Origin: a virus
Reading direction: 5' to 3' (one strand)
Length of the DNA: 22,212 nucleotides
IMG/VR virus record: IMGVR_UViG_3300016457_000288
Span: 1 to 22,212 of that record
A program made the position numbers and the translations under genes. A model generated the notes under the pieces. It searched no databases. It had not been told where the DNA came from and was given only the letters and a program-made list of their open reading frames with translations. Positions 6,709 through 14,057 of this stretch are shown piece by piece. Numbering within the stretch: position 1 is the first letter of the stretch; each line of letters starts with the position of its first letter.

Positions 6709-7794
6709 ATGTCTTTAGTAAAAAGATTTGAATTAGTTTGTAAAAAGTGTGGGAAAATCTTTATTGCGAAAGCATGGAATAGGAAGTATTGTCCTTCTTG
6801 TTTGACAAAGACCTGTGCAATGTGCGGAAAGATTTTTTTGGCAGAAAGTGAATTGAGAAAATATTGTTCTTCTAAGTGCTATCATAATGCTTTGATGGGA
6901 CGTCAAATTTCTATGGAAACACGAAAGAAAATATCTGAAGCAAATAAAGGACATATTGTTTCGGAGGAAACAAGGGGAAAATTGTCGGTGGCGAATAAGG
7001 GACATATTCCATGGAGTAAAGGAAAAAAGATTCCTTGTACTGATAAAAGAAGGGAAAGTATGTCTATTGTAATGGTAGGAAATACTAATGCAAAAGGTTA
7101 TAAACATACTGATGTGGCGAGAAAAAAGATATCGGAGGCAAATAAGGGAAGAAAACATACGGAAGAAACAAAGCGGAAGTTGTCAGAAGCGATGAAGGGA
7201 AATACGTACGCAAAAGGGTTTATATGTTCTGAAGAGACGAGGAAGAGAAGATCTGAGGCAGCAAAAGGGAGAGTGTATCCTAAAGGACGAATATGTACTG
7301 AGGAAACTAGAAGAAAATTATCGCGTGCGAGTAAAGGTAGAAAACATACTAAAGAAACGAAAGAGAAAATTCGTCAAGCTAATTTGGGAAAAAAGAGACC
7401 GGAATTGTCAGGCGATAATAATCCTATGCACACCCATTTGAATGCGTATAAATCTTGTTTTGGTAAGACGGGGCATAGAAAGGATTTAGGTATCTTTGTT
7501 CGATCTACTTGGGAAGCTAATATGATACGAATTTTTAATTGTATGGGACTGCATGTACAATATGAACCACAATCGTTTAGATTATCAAATGGAAAAACGT
7601 ACAGACCTGATTTTTATATCCATGAAACTGAAGAATTGATAGAAGTTAAAGGTCGGTGGATAGGAGATGCAAGGGAAAGAGTTGATCTGTTTCAAAAAGA
7701 ATATCCTGATTTGCCTTTCGAAGTAATTGGTCCTGATAAATATTATCAGTATATTCGGGAATTTGCCGATATGAATTTGAATTTAGAGATATAG
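6709..7794 (+). CDS. Free-standing homing endonuclease: zinc ribbons, NUMOD3 repeats, PD-(D/E)XK nuclease
   Basis: The 361-residue protein has three parts. Residues 11-57 hold two Cys4 zinc-ribbon pairs (C11/C14 with C28/C31; C36/C39 with C53/C57). Residues 65-230 hold about seven NUMOD3-type DNA-binding units of the form (S/T)EETRKKxSEAxKG, starting near 68, 85, 133, 151, 174, 197 and 214, plus a degenerate one near 111. Residues 262-345 hold a PD-(D/E)XK nuclease core: RSTWEANM (E269), YRPDFYI (D301), LIEVKG (E312, K314), similar in layout to Vsr-like homing nucleases. NUMOD3 is a hallmark of phage homing endonucleases. It sits between structural genes with no intron. Codons are AT-richer and Lys-rich relative to the neighbours. 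Confidence 0.88.
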   Translation: MSLVKRFELVCKKCGKIFIAKAWNRKYCPSCLTKTCAMCGKIFLAESELRKYCSSKCYHNALMGRQISMETRKKISEANKGHIVSEETRGKLSVANKGHIPWSKGKKIPCTDKRRESMSIVMVGNTNAKGYKHTDVARKKISEANKGRKHTEETKRKLSEAMKGNTYAKGFICSEETRKRRSEAAKGRVYPKGRICTEETRRKLSRASKGRKHTKETKEKIRQANLGKKRPELSGDNNPMHTHLNAYKSCFGKTGHRKDLGIFVRSTWEANMIRIFNCMGLHVQYEPQSFRLSNGKTYRPDFYIHETEELIEVKGRWIGDARERVDLFQKEYPDLPFEVIGPDKYYQYIREFADMNLNLEI

Positions 7795-7795
7795 A

Positions 7796-9589
7796 ATGCC
7801 TTGGGATTGGAAAAATGCACACGAACATAAACATGGATTGTCTGAAGCACAAGCCAGACAATGGGCTGAAGTTGCGAACAGTGTTCGTAGGAAATGTCTT
7901 ACTGATGGTGGGACAGAAGCAGATTGCGATGCTAGAGCTATAAGACAAGCAAATGGAGTTGTTGGAAATACAGATACCATGAATAAGCTAACGTGTCATA
8001 AAATACAAATACTACATTACGAAATTCGCAGGACTGAATATAATGGAAGGCCACATATTGTGGTTCCGGCAGTCCTTTTCGTAGAAGGCGTGCATTGTGG
8101 AAGTGCGGGACCAGTTTTATATACTGCTGAAGAATTAGCAAAGTTTCCAGCAGCATGGAATGGAAGACCTGTTCCAATTTTTCATCCCCATGATAAGGAT
8201 GGGGTTCCTATTAGTTGTAATGATCCGCAGACGATACAGAGTAGAAGTGTCGGCAATTTATTTAATGTGTGTTTTGAAGACGGTAAGTTGAAGGGTGAAA
8301 TCTGGATTGATGAAGAAAGGATCAAACGGATTAGTCCAACAGCATTATCATATATTCAGACTGGCAGGAAGTTGGAAGTGAGTACAGGTATTTTCAGTGA
8401 TGAAGATCCTGTTTCAGGTGAATGGAATGGTGAGCAATATATATCTATTGCACGGAATCTCAGACCGGATCATTTAGCTCTTTTGCCCGGAGAGCAAGGT
8501 GCCTGTTCTTGGGAAGATGGTTGCGGAATCAGAAGCAATCAAAAGGAGGTTATAAATGTGAAGCAAGATGTGTCAGATAAGACAGTAAAGTCGCCGGAGA
8601 TGCCGAATGAGTCAATACCGATCAGTACATTGAATGAAGGGGTTGAATCACAAAAGGGACTCAAGGCATTATTTACACGAGTTTATGCTAAATTGAGTTC
8701 TGTTTTCGGTGAATTGAAAGCTCAGGAAATGAGTTACAATGATGTAATTACTAAGTTACAGGTGTCTCTTGATTCTATGGACAGTCCAACAGCAATTAAT
8801 TACATTAAGGCTGTTTACGATGACTACTTCATTTATGAGGTTCGTCCTGGGGAACAGGCGACTGGTGTAGAAAGAAAATTGTATAAACGGAAGTACACAA
8901 TTAAGGATAACGGAGAAATTGAGATGGATAATGAACTTGTCCCTGTTATCCAACAAATAGATTATGTTGAATTATCTGATCATTCAGATGATGTTGATGT
9001 AAATAATGAAAAGGAAGGTGAAGATAAAATGAGTGAAGAAAAAACGGGGTGCCCTGAAAAGGTTACTCAGTTAATTGAAAATGAGTCTACTAAGTTCGAT
9101 GAGACTGATCGGGAATGGTTGGAGACTCTTAATGAAAGCCAGATTGACAAACTTATTCCTGAAAAAGTAGAGGCTAAGGAAGACAAACCCACTACGAATG
9201 ATAAGGAAGATACGTCTGTTGTTAATAGTAAGGAAGATAAATCTGGGAATGAGAAAATTCCTCCTCTTGCTACATTTGAGAGCATACTTGATAGTGCAGA
9301 TCCAAAAGTGAAAGAGCAGCTTTTGTATGGTGCACGTTCTTACGAGAAAGATAGAACTGCATTGATCGAAATGATTGCAAATCAGGAGGGCAGTAAATTT
9401 TCTAAGGAAGCACTTGAAACTACTTCCATAGAAATGTTGGAAAAGATGGCGTCCTTGATTACACCTACTGTTAACTATCAAGGGAATGTGGGTGGAATAA
9501 CGCCAGAAGTGACGACACATAGTAATGTAGTTAAACCAATGTCTGCACTTGGTTTTACTTTTAACAAAAAGGAAGACAAAAAGGAATAG
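7796..9589 (+). CDS. Prohead protease fused to scaffold (DUF2213-like)
   Basis: The protein has 597 residues. Residues 10-57 are a helical N-terminal segment (LSEAQARQWAEVANSV, then AIRQANGVV) common on this family. Residues 65-245 match DUF2213, a capsid maturation protease: GRPVPIFHPHDKDG (H130 or H132) and LEVSTGIFSDED (S196) are the likely His and Ser of the active site. Residues 255-597 are long, acidic, low in aromatics and helical, as expected of a scaffolding domain, and end just before the decoration and capsid genes. Two strong internal ribosome sites suggest that the scaffold is also made alone. ATG 7796 follows the endonuclease stop by one base. Confidence 0.82.
   Translation: MPWDWKNAHEHKHGLSEAQARQWAEVANSVRRKCLTDGGTEADCDARAIRQANGVVGNTDTMNKLTCHKIQILHYEIRRTEYNGRPHIVVPAVLFVEGVHCGSAGPVLYTAEELAKFPAAWNGRPVPIFHPHDKDGVPISCNDPQTIQSRSVGNLFNVCFEDGKLKGEIWIDEERIKRISPTALSYIQTGRKLEVSTGIFSDEDPVSGEWNGEQYISIARNLRPDHLALLPGEQGACSWEDGCGIRSNQKEVINVKQDVSDKTVKSPEMPNESIPISTLNEGVESQKGLKALFTRVYAKLSSVFGELKAQEMSYNDVITKLQVSLDSMDSPTAINYIKAVYDDYFIYEVRPGEQATGVERKLYKRKYTIKDNGEIEMDNELVPVIQQIDYVELSDHSDDVDVNNEKEGEDKMSEEKTGCPEKVTQLIENESTKFDETDREWLETLNESQIDKLIPEKVEAKEDKPTTNDKEDTSVVNSKEDKSGNEKIPPLATFESILDSADPKVKEQLLYGARSYEKDRTALIEMIANQEGSKFSKEALETTSIEMLEKMASLITPTVNYQGNVGGITPEVTTHSNVVKPMSALGFTFNKKEDKKE
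8544..8560 (+). promoter_or_regulatory. Internal Shine-Dalgarno and GTG start for separate scaffold protein
   Basis: AGGAGGT at 8544-8550 stands seven bases before GTG 8558, which is in frame with the gene from 7796 and corresponds to V255, exactly at the end of the protease domain. Starting there gives a 343-residue scaffold ending at 9589. This mirrors the nested protease/scaffold arrangement of lambda C/Nu3. Confidence 0.65.
9011..9031 (+). promoter_or_regulatory. Second internal start in the scaffold region
   Basis: The run AAGGAAGGTGAAGATAAA leads into an in-frame ATG at 9029 (M412). The run closely resembles the leaders of the genes at 9605, 10132 and 20403 (AAGGAGGTGA then ATAAA and ATG). 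It would give a 186-residue acidic C-terminal product beginning MSEEKTGCPEK. A chance purine-rich codon run in an acidic protein is possible. Confidence 0.4.
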
Positions 9590-9604
9590 GAGGTGAGATA
9601 AAAA

Positions 9605-10114
9605 ATGAGTTTACATGCAATTGCGTTAAAAAAGTATGGTGATAGTATCATCAAGGAAATTACTGGATCAGGTACGATCTATCCAGGAATGTTGCTGGAA
9701 CGAAGTTATAGTAGCGGCAGTATAGTTAAAGCACATAGTGCAGAGGGGCAGAATTGTCAGCCCTTATTTGCTGTTGCAGATGCACTTCAAGGGAATGATA
9801 TTGATGATGCATATGCTGATGGTGAGTTGGTTCGTTGTGAATACTTCAGGCCAGGTGATGAAGTTTATGCTATCCTGGAAGATGGTGAATCCGTAAGTGT
9901 GGGGGATTATCTTGAGTCAAATGGTGCCGGTTATTTGCAAAAGCACACTGCGGATGTTCATGCGGATAGTTCCGGTATGACAGGGGACTTCACAGCGTAT
10001 ACAAATCAGATTGTTGGTGTTGCTCTTGAGGTTTTGGATCTATCTGGTAGTTCTGGTGAGGAATCTTCAGGACCACTCGCTTATCAGAAACGTCTGAAAA
10101 TTGAGATTATATAG
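9605..10114 (+). CDS. Probable capsid decoration (structural cement) protein
   Basis: The 169-residue protein has a strong start: AGGAGGTGAGATAAAAA before ATG 9605. It opens HAIALKKYGDSIIKEITGSG, then has alternating short beta-like segments with a GDEVYAILEDGESVSVGDYL block and a Gly/Ser-rich tail. Small beta-rich proteins directly between scaffold and major capsid genes are usually head decoration or cement proteins, and the sequence resembles those in DUF1073-portal phages. There is no signal peptide and no membrane segment. It would bind the outer capsid and stabilise it after expansion. The position and fold style are good evidence; the exact family is not identified. Confidence 0.65.
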   Translation: MSLHAIALKKYGDSIIKEITGSGTIYPGMLLERSYSSGSIVKAHSAEGQNCQPLFAVADALQGNDIDDAYADGELVRCEYFRPGDEVYAILEDGESVSVGDYLESNGAGYLQKHTADVHADSSGMTGDFTAYTNQIVGVALEVLDLSGSSGEESSGPLAYQKRLKIEII

Positions 10115-10131
10115 AAGGAGGTGAAATAAAA

Positions 10132-11193
10132 ATGATTACTGCACAAGTACACAATTTATACGAACAAAATGTTATTTCCAATGCGTATCACGCTAGTGGA
10201 TTGAATGCGCATAATATGCGTCCGTGGGTTGAGGCTGATGGGAAGGCATATGTGACCAATATCAGGATTAATGCCAAAGGCGAATTGGAAGAGTATGCTG
10301 TTCCAGTTGTCAATGGCACTCTTCGTAGGGATGAGTGGAAGGCGTTAGATGATGCTGTTTTAAAGATCAGTGAAGAACGTCTTGTTGGTATTGCTGATCT
10401 CAAGGCCAGAGGATTGACCCATAATATTACAAATGGTATGGGCAAGACAGTTCTTGAGTATCATGACATGTCGAATGCACTTGATGCCGAGATGACAATG
10501 GACGGAATTACTAAAGGGAATAATGATACTGTAGATTATGGTGTAAATTATATGCCATTACCGATAGTCCATTCCGATTTCCGTTTGAACATGCGTATTT
10601 TAGCAGCGTCCAGAAACATGGGGGACTCATTGGATACCACACTGGTGGAAAGGGCAACTCGTAAGGTGTCCGAGAAGCTTGAGGAGTTCCTGTTTACTGA
10701 TACCAGTTTTACATTTGGCGGGGGGACAATTTATACTTATGTTTCCCAACCAAATATAAATACGGTTACTCTAAGCAATAACTGGGACACCTCCGCTGCA
10801 ACTGGCGCTGAAATCATTGATGATGTCGTTACAATGAAACAAAGCAGTATTACTGCTATGCATTATGGTCCTTGGATGTTGTACATTCCGACTGCATATG
10901 AAACTAAGTTGGATGAGGACTATGTCTCTGGATATGCAAAGACTATCCGTGAGCGCATCAAATCCATTGATGGGATTATTGATGTCAAGGTGGCGGATAA
11001 GCTCCCGGCAAATACCGTTCTACTTGTTCAAATGACTTCTGATGTTGTTCGTCTTGTAACTGGTATGCCGCTTAACACGGTTCAATGGGATATTCAGGGT
11101 AAAATGGCGCAGGACTTTAAGGTCATGACCATTCAGGTTCCTCAGATTAGGAGTGATCAGGATGGAAACTCTGGTATCGTGAAGTTGGCATAG
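10132..11193 (+). CDS. Major capsid protein (HK97 fold)
   Basis: The 353-residue protein has the strongest ribosome site of the window (AAGGAGGTGAAATAAAA before ATG 10132), as expected for the most abundant virion protein. It follows scaffold and decoration genes. The sequence resembles encapsulin-like/DUF2184-type HK97-fold capsid proteins: a DEWKALDDAVLKISEERLVG helix, a SDFRLNMRILAASRNMGDSL segment, ATRKVSEKLEEFLFTD (spine-like helix), and a C-terminal domain with GPWMLYIPTAYETKLDEDY, IRERIKSIDGIIDVKVADKL and VLLVQMTSDVVRLVTGMP. There is no obvious N-terminal delta domain of HK97 length, agreeing with a separate scaffold. Confidence 0.85.
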   Translation: MITAQVHNLYEQNVISNAYHASGLNAHNMRPWVEADGKAYVTNIRINAKGELEEYAVPVVNGTLRRDEWKALDDAVLKISEERLVGIADLKARGLTHNITNGMGKTVLEYHDMSNALDAEMTMDGITKGNNDTVDYGVNYMPLPIVHSDFRLNMRILAASRNMGDSLDTTLVERATRKVSEKLEEFLFTDTSFTFGGGTIYTYVSQPNINTVTLSNNWDTSAATGAEIIDDVVTMKQSSITAMHYGPWMLYIPTAYETKLDEDYVSGYAKTIRERIKSIDGIIDVKVADKLPANTVLLVQMTSDVVRLVTGMPLNTVQWDIQGKMAQDFKVMTIQVPQIRSDQDGNSGIVKLA

Positions 11194-11211
11194 TGATAAA
11201 TATAGGATTAT

Positions 11212-11263
11212 TGAATAGTAATCAAACTATTCATATGTCCTCCAGAAAGTGGAGGGTGTAATT
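11212..11263 (+). promoter_or_regulatory. Two small hairpins after the capsid gene, the second covering the next ribosome site
   Basis: TGAATAG (11212-11218) pairs with CTATTCA (11227-11233). CCTCCA (11239-11244) pairs with TGGAGG (11250-11255) across a five-base loop, and the GGAGG of its right arm is the Shine-Dalgarno of the gene starting at 11264. No T-run follows. The second hairpin could reduce translation of the gene after the highly expressed capsid gene. Confidence 0.4.
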
Positions 11264-11623
11264 ATGGAAAGACGAAAGTCAACAATTACTGAAGACGTGG
11301 TTAATGTGAAAAAGGTTGAAATAGAGGAGCCACGTCTTCGATGGCGAAAAATAGGTGGTGGAATTCATAACCATCGGGATGGTCAGATTGTTCGACGGGG
11401 GGAAATTCTTGTTGCGACTCAATTGGAAATTGAACCCTTTAAGAACTTATTCGTTCCCCTTGATCCTTTAGTTGATATAAAGGAAGAACAGCCAACTAAA
11501 CGATTATTTATTGAGCACAGAGGGGGTGGAAAGTATAACGTAATTAATGAGAATACCGGAAAACCAATAAATGATGAGTTGCTGACTAGAGAACAAGCAG
11601 AGAATTTGATTAACGATGAGTAG
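11264..11623 (+). CDS. Small post-capsid hypothetical protein (119 aa)
   Basis: ATG 11264 is preferred, since GGAGGGTG lies at 11251-11258; an in-frame GTG at 11249 would fall in front of that site. The basic N-terminus (MERRKSTITED) is followed by a compact segment WRKIGGGIHNHRDGQIVRRG then FKNLFVPLD, and a C-terminal module HRGGGKYNVINENTGKPIND ending LTREQAENLI. Short proteins of this shape follow capsid genes in related phages, but no function is known to me. It overlaps the glycosyltransferase fusion by eight bases, which ties the carbohydrate cassette to the capsid transcript. Confidence 0.6.
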   Translation: MERRKSTITEDVVNVKKVEIEEPRLRWRKIGGGIHNHRDGQIVRRGEILVATQLEIEPFKNLFVPLDPLVDIKEEQPTKRLFIEHRGGGKYNVINENTGKPINDELLTREQAENLINDE

Positions 11624-14057
11624 ACCTTGGCATGTCCCTGAACTATGGCCGAATAGCACTGTGTATATTATAGGTGGTGGGCCGAGTTTAAAAGAAGAAG
11701 ATTTGACTCCGTTGCATAATTCTGCACGAAGAGTAATTGGCGTGAATAATGCTTATCAATTAGGATCTTGGATTGATCTCTGTTTCTTTGGGGATTGTTC
11801 ATGGTTTAATCATCATAGAAAAGGGTTGTTGAAATTTGCAGGGTTGAAAGTAAGTTGCTGCCCACGATTTGGTGGACGGAATGAGAAGTGGCCAGGGATT
11901 AAGTTCCTTCCAAAGGATAAAGAAAAACGAAATGGGATCAGCAATCGAAAAAATAGGAATAAAATAGCTTGGAATAAAAACTCAGGTTATTCAGCGATTA
12001 ATTTAGCATATTATCTTGGGGCAAAGCGAATAGTATTGCTTGGTTTTGATATGCATCGTGGACCAAACAATGAAACACATTGGCATGCAGGACACAAATG
12101 GGGTGTCCCGAAAGACACAAAGCAACGTCGGAAATTAAATGAACCTTATGCAAGATTTCTTCCAAATACGGAAGCTATTGCTAAAGATGCGGAGCGATTA
12201 GGTATAGAGATTATAAACTGCTCGATGGATAGTGCAATTACGCAGTTTAAAAAGATTCCGCTAAAAGAAATAGTTCAGACAGATTCTCATGAGTTACTCG
12301 TTTCTAAAAGTGGGAATGAACTTGTGGTATTAAAAGAAGAGGAAGTTGCAAGTACTTCTATAAGTATTGCAATGACCTCATATAATTCTGCAAAGTTTAT
12401 TACAGAAGCATTAGATAGTATTCTCATGCAGAGTCATGCAAAGTGGGAGCTGATTATAGTAGACGATTGTTCAGCAGATAACACTCTTGATGTGCTAGAA
12501 AAGTACATCACAGAACATAATATAAAAGAAAAGGTTATAGTAATTAAGCATGATGAGAATCAAGGATATGGTGCGAGTTTAGGGAAAGCTATTGCATCAA
12601 CGTCCAATGATTTAGTTGTTATACTTGATTCTGATGATTGTCTATTTACGGGCAATGTATTTCAAACATGCATTAGAGTCCATTTAGCACATCCGGAAGC
12701 ATCAATGACGTATAGTAATTATATGGTATGTGATAAAAATATGCATCACAGGTCAAATATGAATACCAAACAGATTGGGAAGGGAGAGACTTGGTTATAT
12801 AAAGAGGGGAATGAACTCAAAACAGGGTTAAAAATTAGTCATTTGAAAACGATAAAACGTACATTCTATGATAAAACTGAAGGAATTGAGCCAACGCTTA
12901 GAAAGATGGTGGATAAGGATTTGATTTTGAAGTTAAGTGAAGTTGGTTCACTTGTTCATATAGATAAAATTTTAATGAAGTATCGTCGGCATAAAAATTC
13001 ATTGACTTCTACTTTTCGTCATCTTTCGAAAGAAGAGCAAGGGAAACTTAGACGTGATCGGGATCAAATCTATGAAAAAGCAATTGAACGACGGAGAGCA
13101 CAAAATGGGGAGACTCTTCGTGTATACGTTGATGGGTCTAAACGGAATGCAGTTAGTTTAATGTTTCCATATTGGGAACGAAATGGGGTTGTCTTAGTTG
13201 ATAATTTAAAAGAAGCAGATGTTCAGTTTTCTGTTGTACGAAAAAATGTTGAGTCCAATATACCTACTTTACTGCGAATAGATGGGGTATACTACGATAA
13301 AGAGTGTCGAGACGATAGAAATATAGCTATTGGACATAGTCATTCTATTGCAGATGCCCTTGTATATCAAAGTGATTGCTCTCGACAAATGTGTGAGAAG
13401 TGCCTTCCCAAGAGGAAGTCAGGTTGTTGTTGGCAAATTATTTACAATGGCGTGGATGCATCAAAGTGGCGCAGTCCACTTGAACATCAGGGGATAAATG
13501 TTATTTCTTGTTCTAAATGGCGTAGGGTAAAACGCCTTCCAGAGATGATTGAAATATTCAAAAGGTTCAGAACAATTTATCCTGAAGCGGTATTTCATGT
13601 AATTGGTCCAATGGGCAAAGGAGCGAAAGAAATTCTTTGCGATAATGTAATCTATTATGGGCATTTGGCGCATTCTGAAATTCAAAAAATGTATCAAACA
13701 GGGGATGTTTCTTTACATCTATGCAAAAAAGATTCTTGTCCAAGTAATGTGCCTGAGTCAATAGCAGCTGGTATTCCTGTTGTTACTACTAATCTATGTG
13801 GTGGTGCGGCAGAAATGAGCAAACTTGCTGAAGGATGTAGTATTGTTTATGAAGGTGAGCAGTGTTTTGATGCAGATTACATTTATCAAGATGAGTATAA
13901 TAAAATGACGGATGTCGTACAAGAAAAATGCGTGCAGGCAATGATTAATATTGTTAAGAATAAGATGCGTGTAGAATTACCTGTAGAGTTAACTATCGAA
14001 TATGTCGCCAGGAAGTATCTTACAATGATGCGGGGAATATGTGATGGAAGTTCATAG
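11616..14057 (+). CDS. Three-domain glycosyltransferase: DUF115/sialyltransferase-like + GT2 + GT4
   Basis: The protein has 813 residues. Residues 14-215 form a Rossmann-like domain with VYIIGGGPSLKEEDL (16-30), ARRVIGVNNAYQLG, and SGYSAINLAYYLGAKRIVLL followed by GFD (123-145). This pattern is shared by DUF115/MptE-like and CST-I-like (GT42) proteins. Residues 248-480 are a GT-A family 2 domain: SIAMTSYN (250-257), IIVDDCSADNTL (D283/D284) and VVILDSDDCL (DxD at 338-340). Residues 501-805 are a GT-B family 4 domain: LLRIDGVYYD, NGVDASKWR, SCSKWRRVKRLPEMI, and CPSNVPESIAAGIPVVTTN (E714, with D706 in the place of the first Glu of EX7E). A Cys cluster (C588-C605) is unusual. The three catalytic modules could build successive linkages. 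Confidence 0.85.
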   Translation: MSRPWHVPELWPNSTVYIIGGGPSLKEEDLTPLHNSARRVIGVNNAYQLGSWIDLCFFGDCSWFNHHRKGLLKFAGLKVSCCPRFGGRNEKWPGIKFLPKDKEKRNGISNRKNRNKIAWNKNSGYSAINLAYYLGAKRIVLLGFDMHRGPNNETHWHAGHKWGVPKDTKQRRKLNEPYARFLPNTEAIAKDAERLGIEIINCSMDSAITQFKKIPLKEIVQTDSHELLVSKSGNELVVLKEEEVASTSISIAMTSYNSAKFITEALDSILMQSHAKWELIIVDDCSADNTLDVLEKYITEHNIKEKVIVIKHDENQGYGASLGKAIASTSNDLVVILDSDDCLFTGNVFQTCIRVHLAHPEASMTYSNYMVCDKNMHHRSNMNTKQIGKGETWLYKEGNELKTGLKISHLKTIKRTFYDKTEGIEPTLRKMVDKDLILKLSEVGSLVHIDKILMKYRRHKNSLTSTFRHLSKEEQGKLRRDRDQIYEKAIERRRAQNGETLRVYVDGSKRNAVSLMFPYWERNGVVLVDNLKEADVQFSVVRKNVESNIPTLLRIDGVYYDKECRDDRNIAIGHSHSIADALVYQSDCSRQMCEKCLPKRKSGCCWQIIYNGVDASKWRSPLEHQGINVISCSKWRRVKRLPEMIEIFKRFRTIYPEAVFHVIGPMGKGAKEILCDNVIYYGHLAHSEIQKMYQTGDVSLHLCKKDSCPSNVPESIAAGIPVVTTNLCGGAAEMSKLAEGCSIVYEGEQCFDADYIYQDEYNKMTDVVQEKCVQAMINIVKNKMRVELPVELTIEYVARKYLTMMRGICDGSS

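Noticed and set aside
6900-7400. DNA tandem repeat or CRISPR-like array
   Set aside because: The periodicity is at the protein level (NUMOD3 units) with diverged DNA and uneven spacing; there are no identical repeats with spacers.
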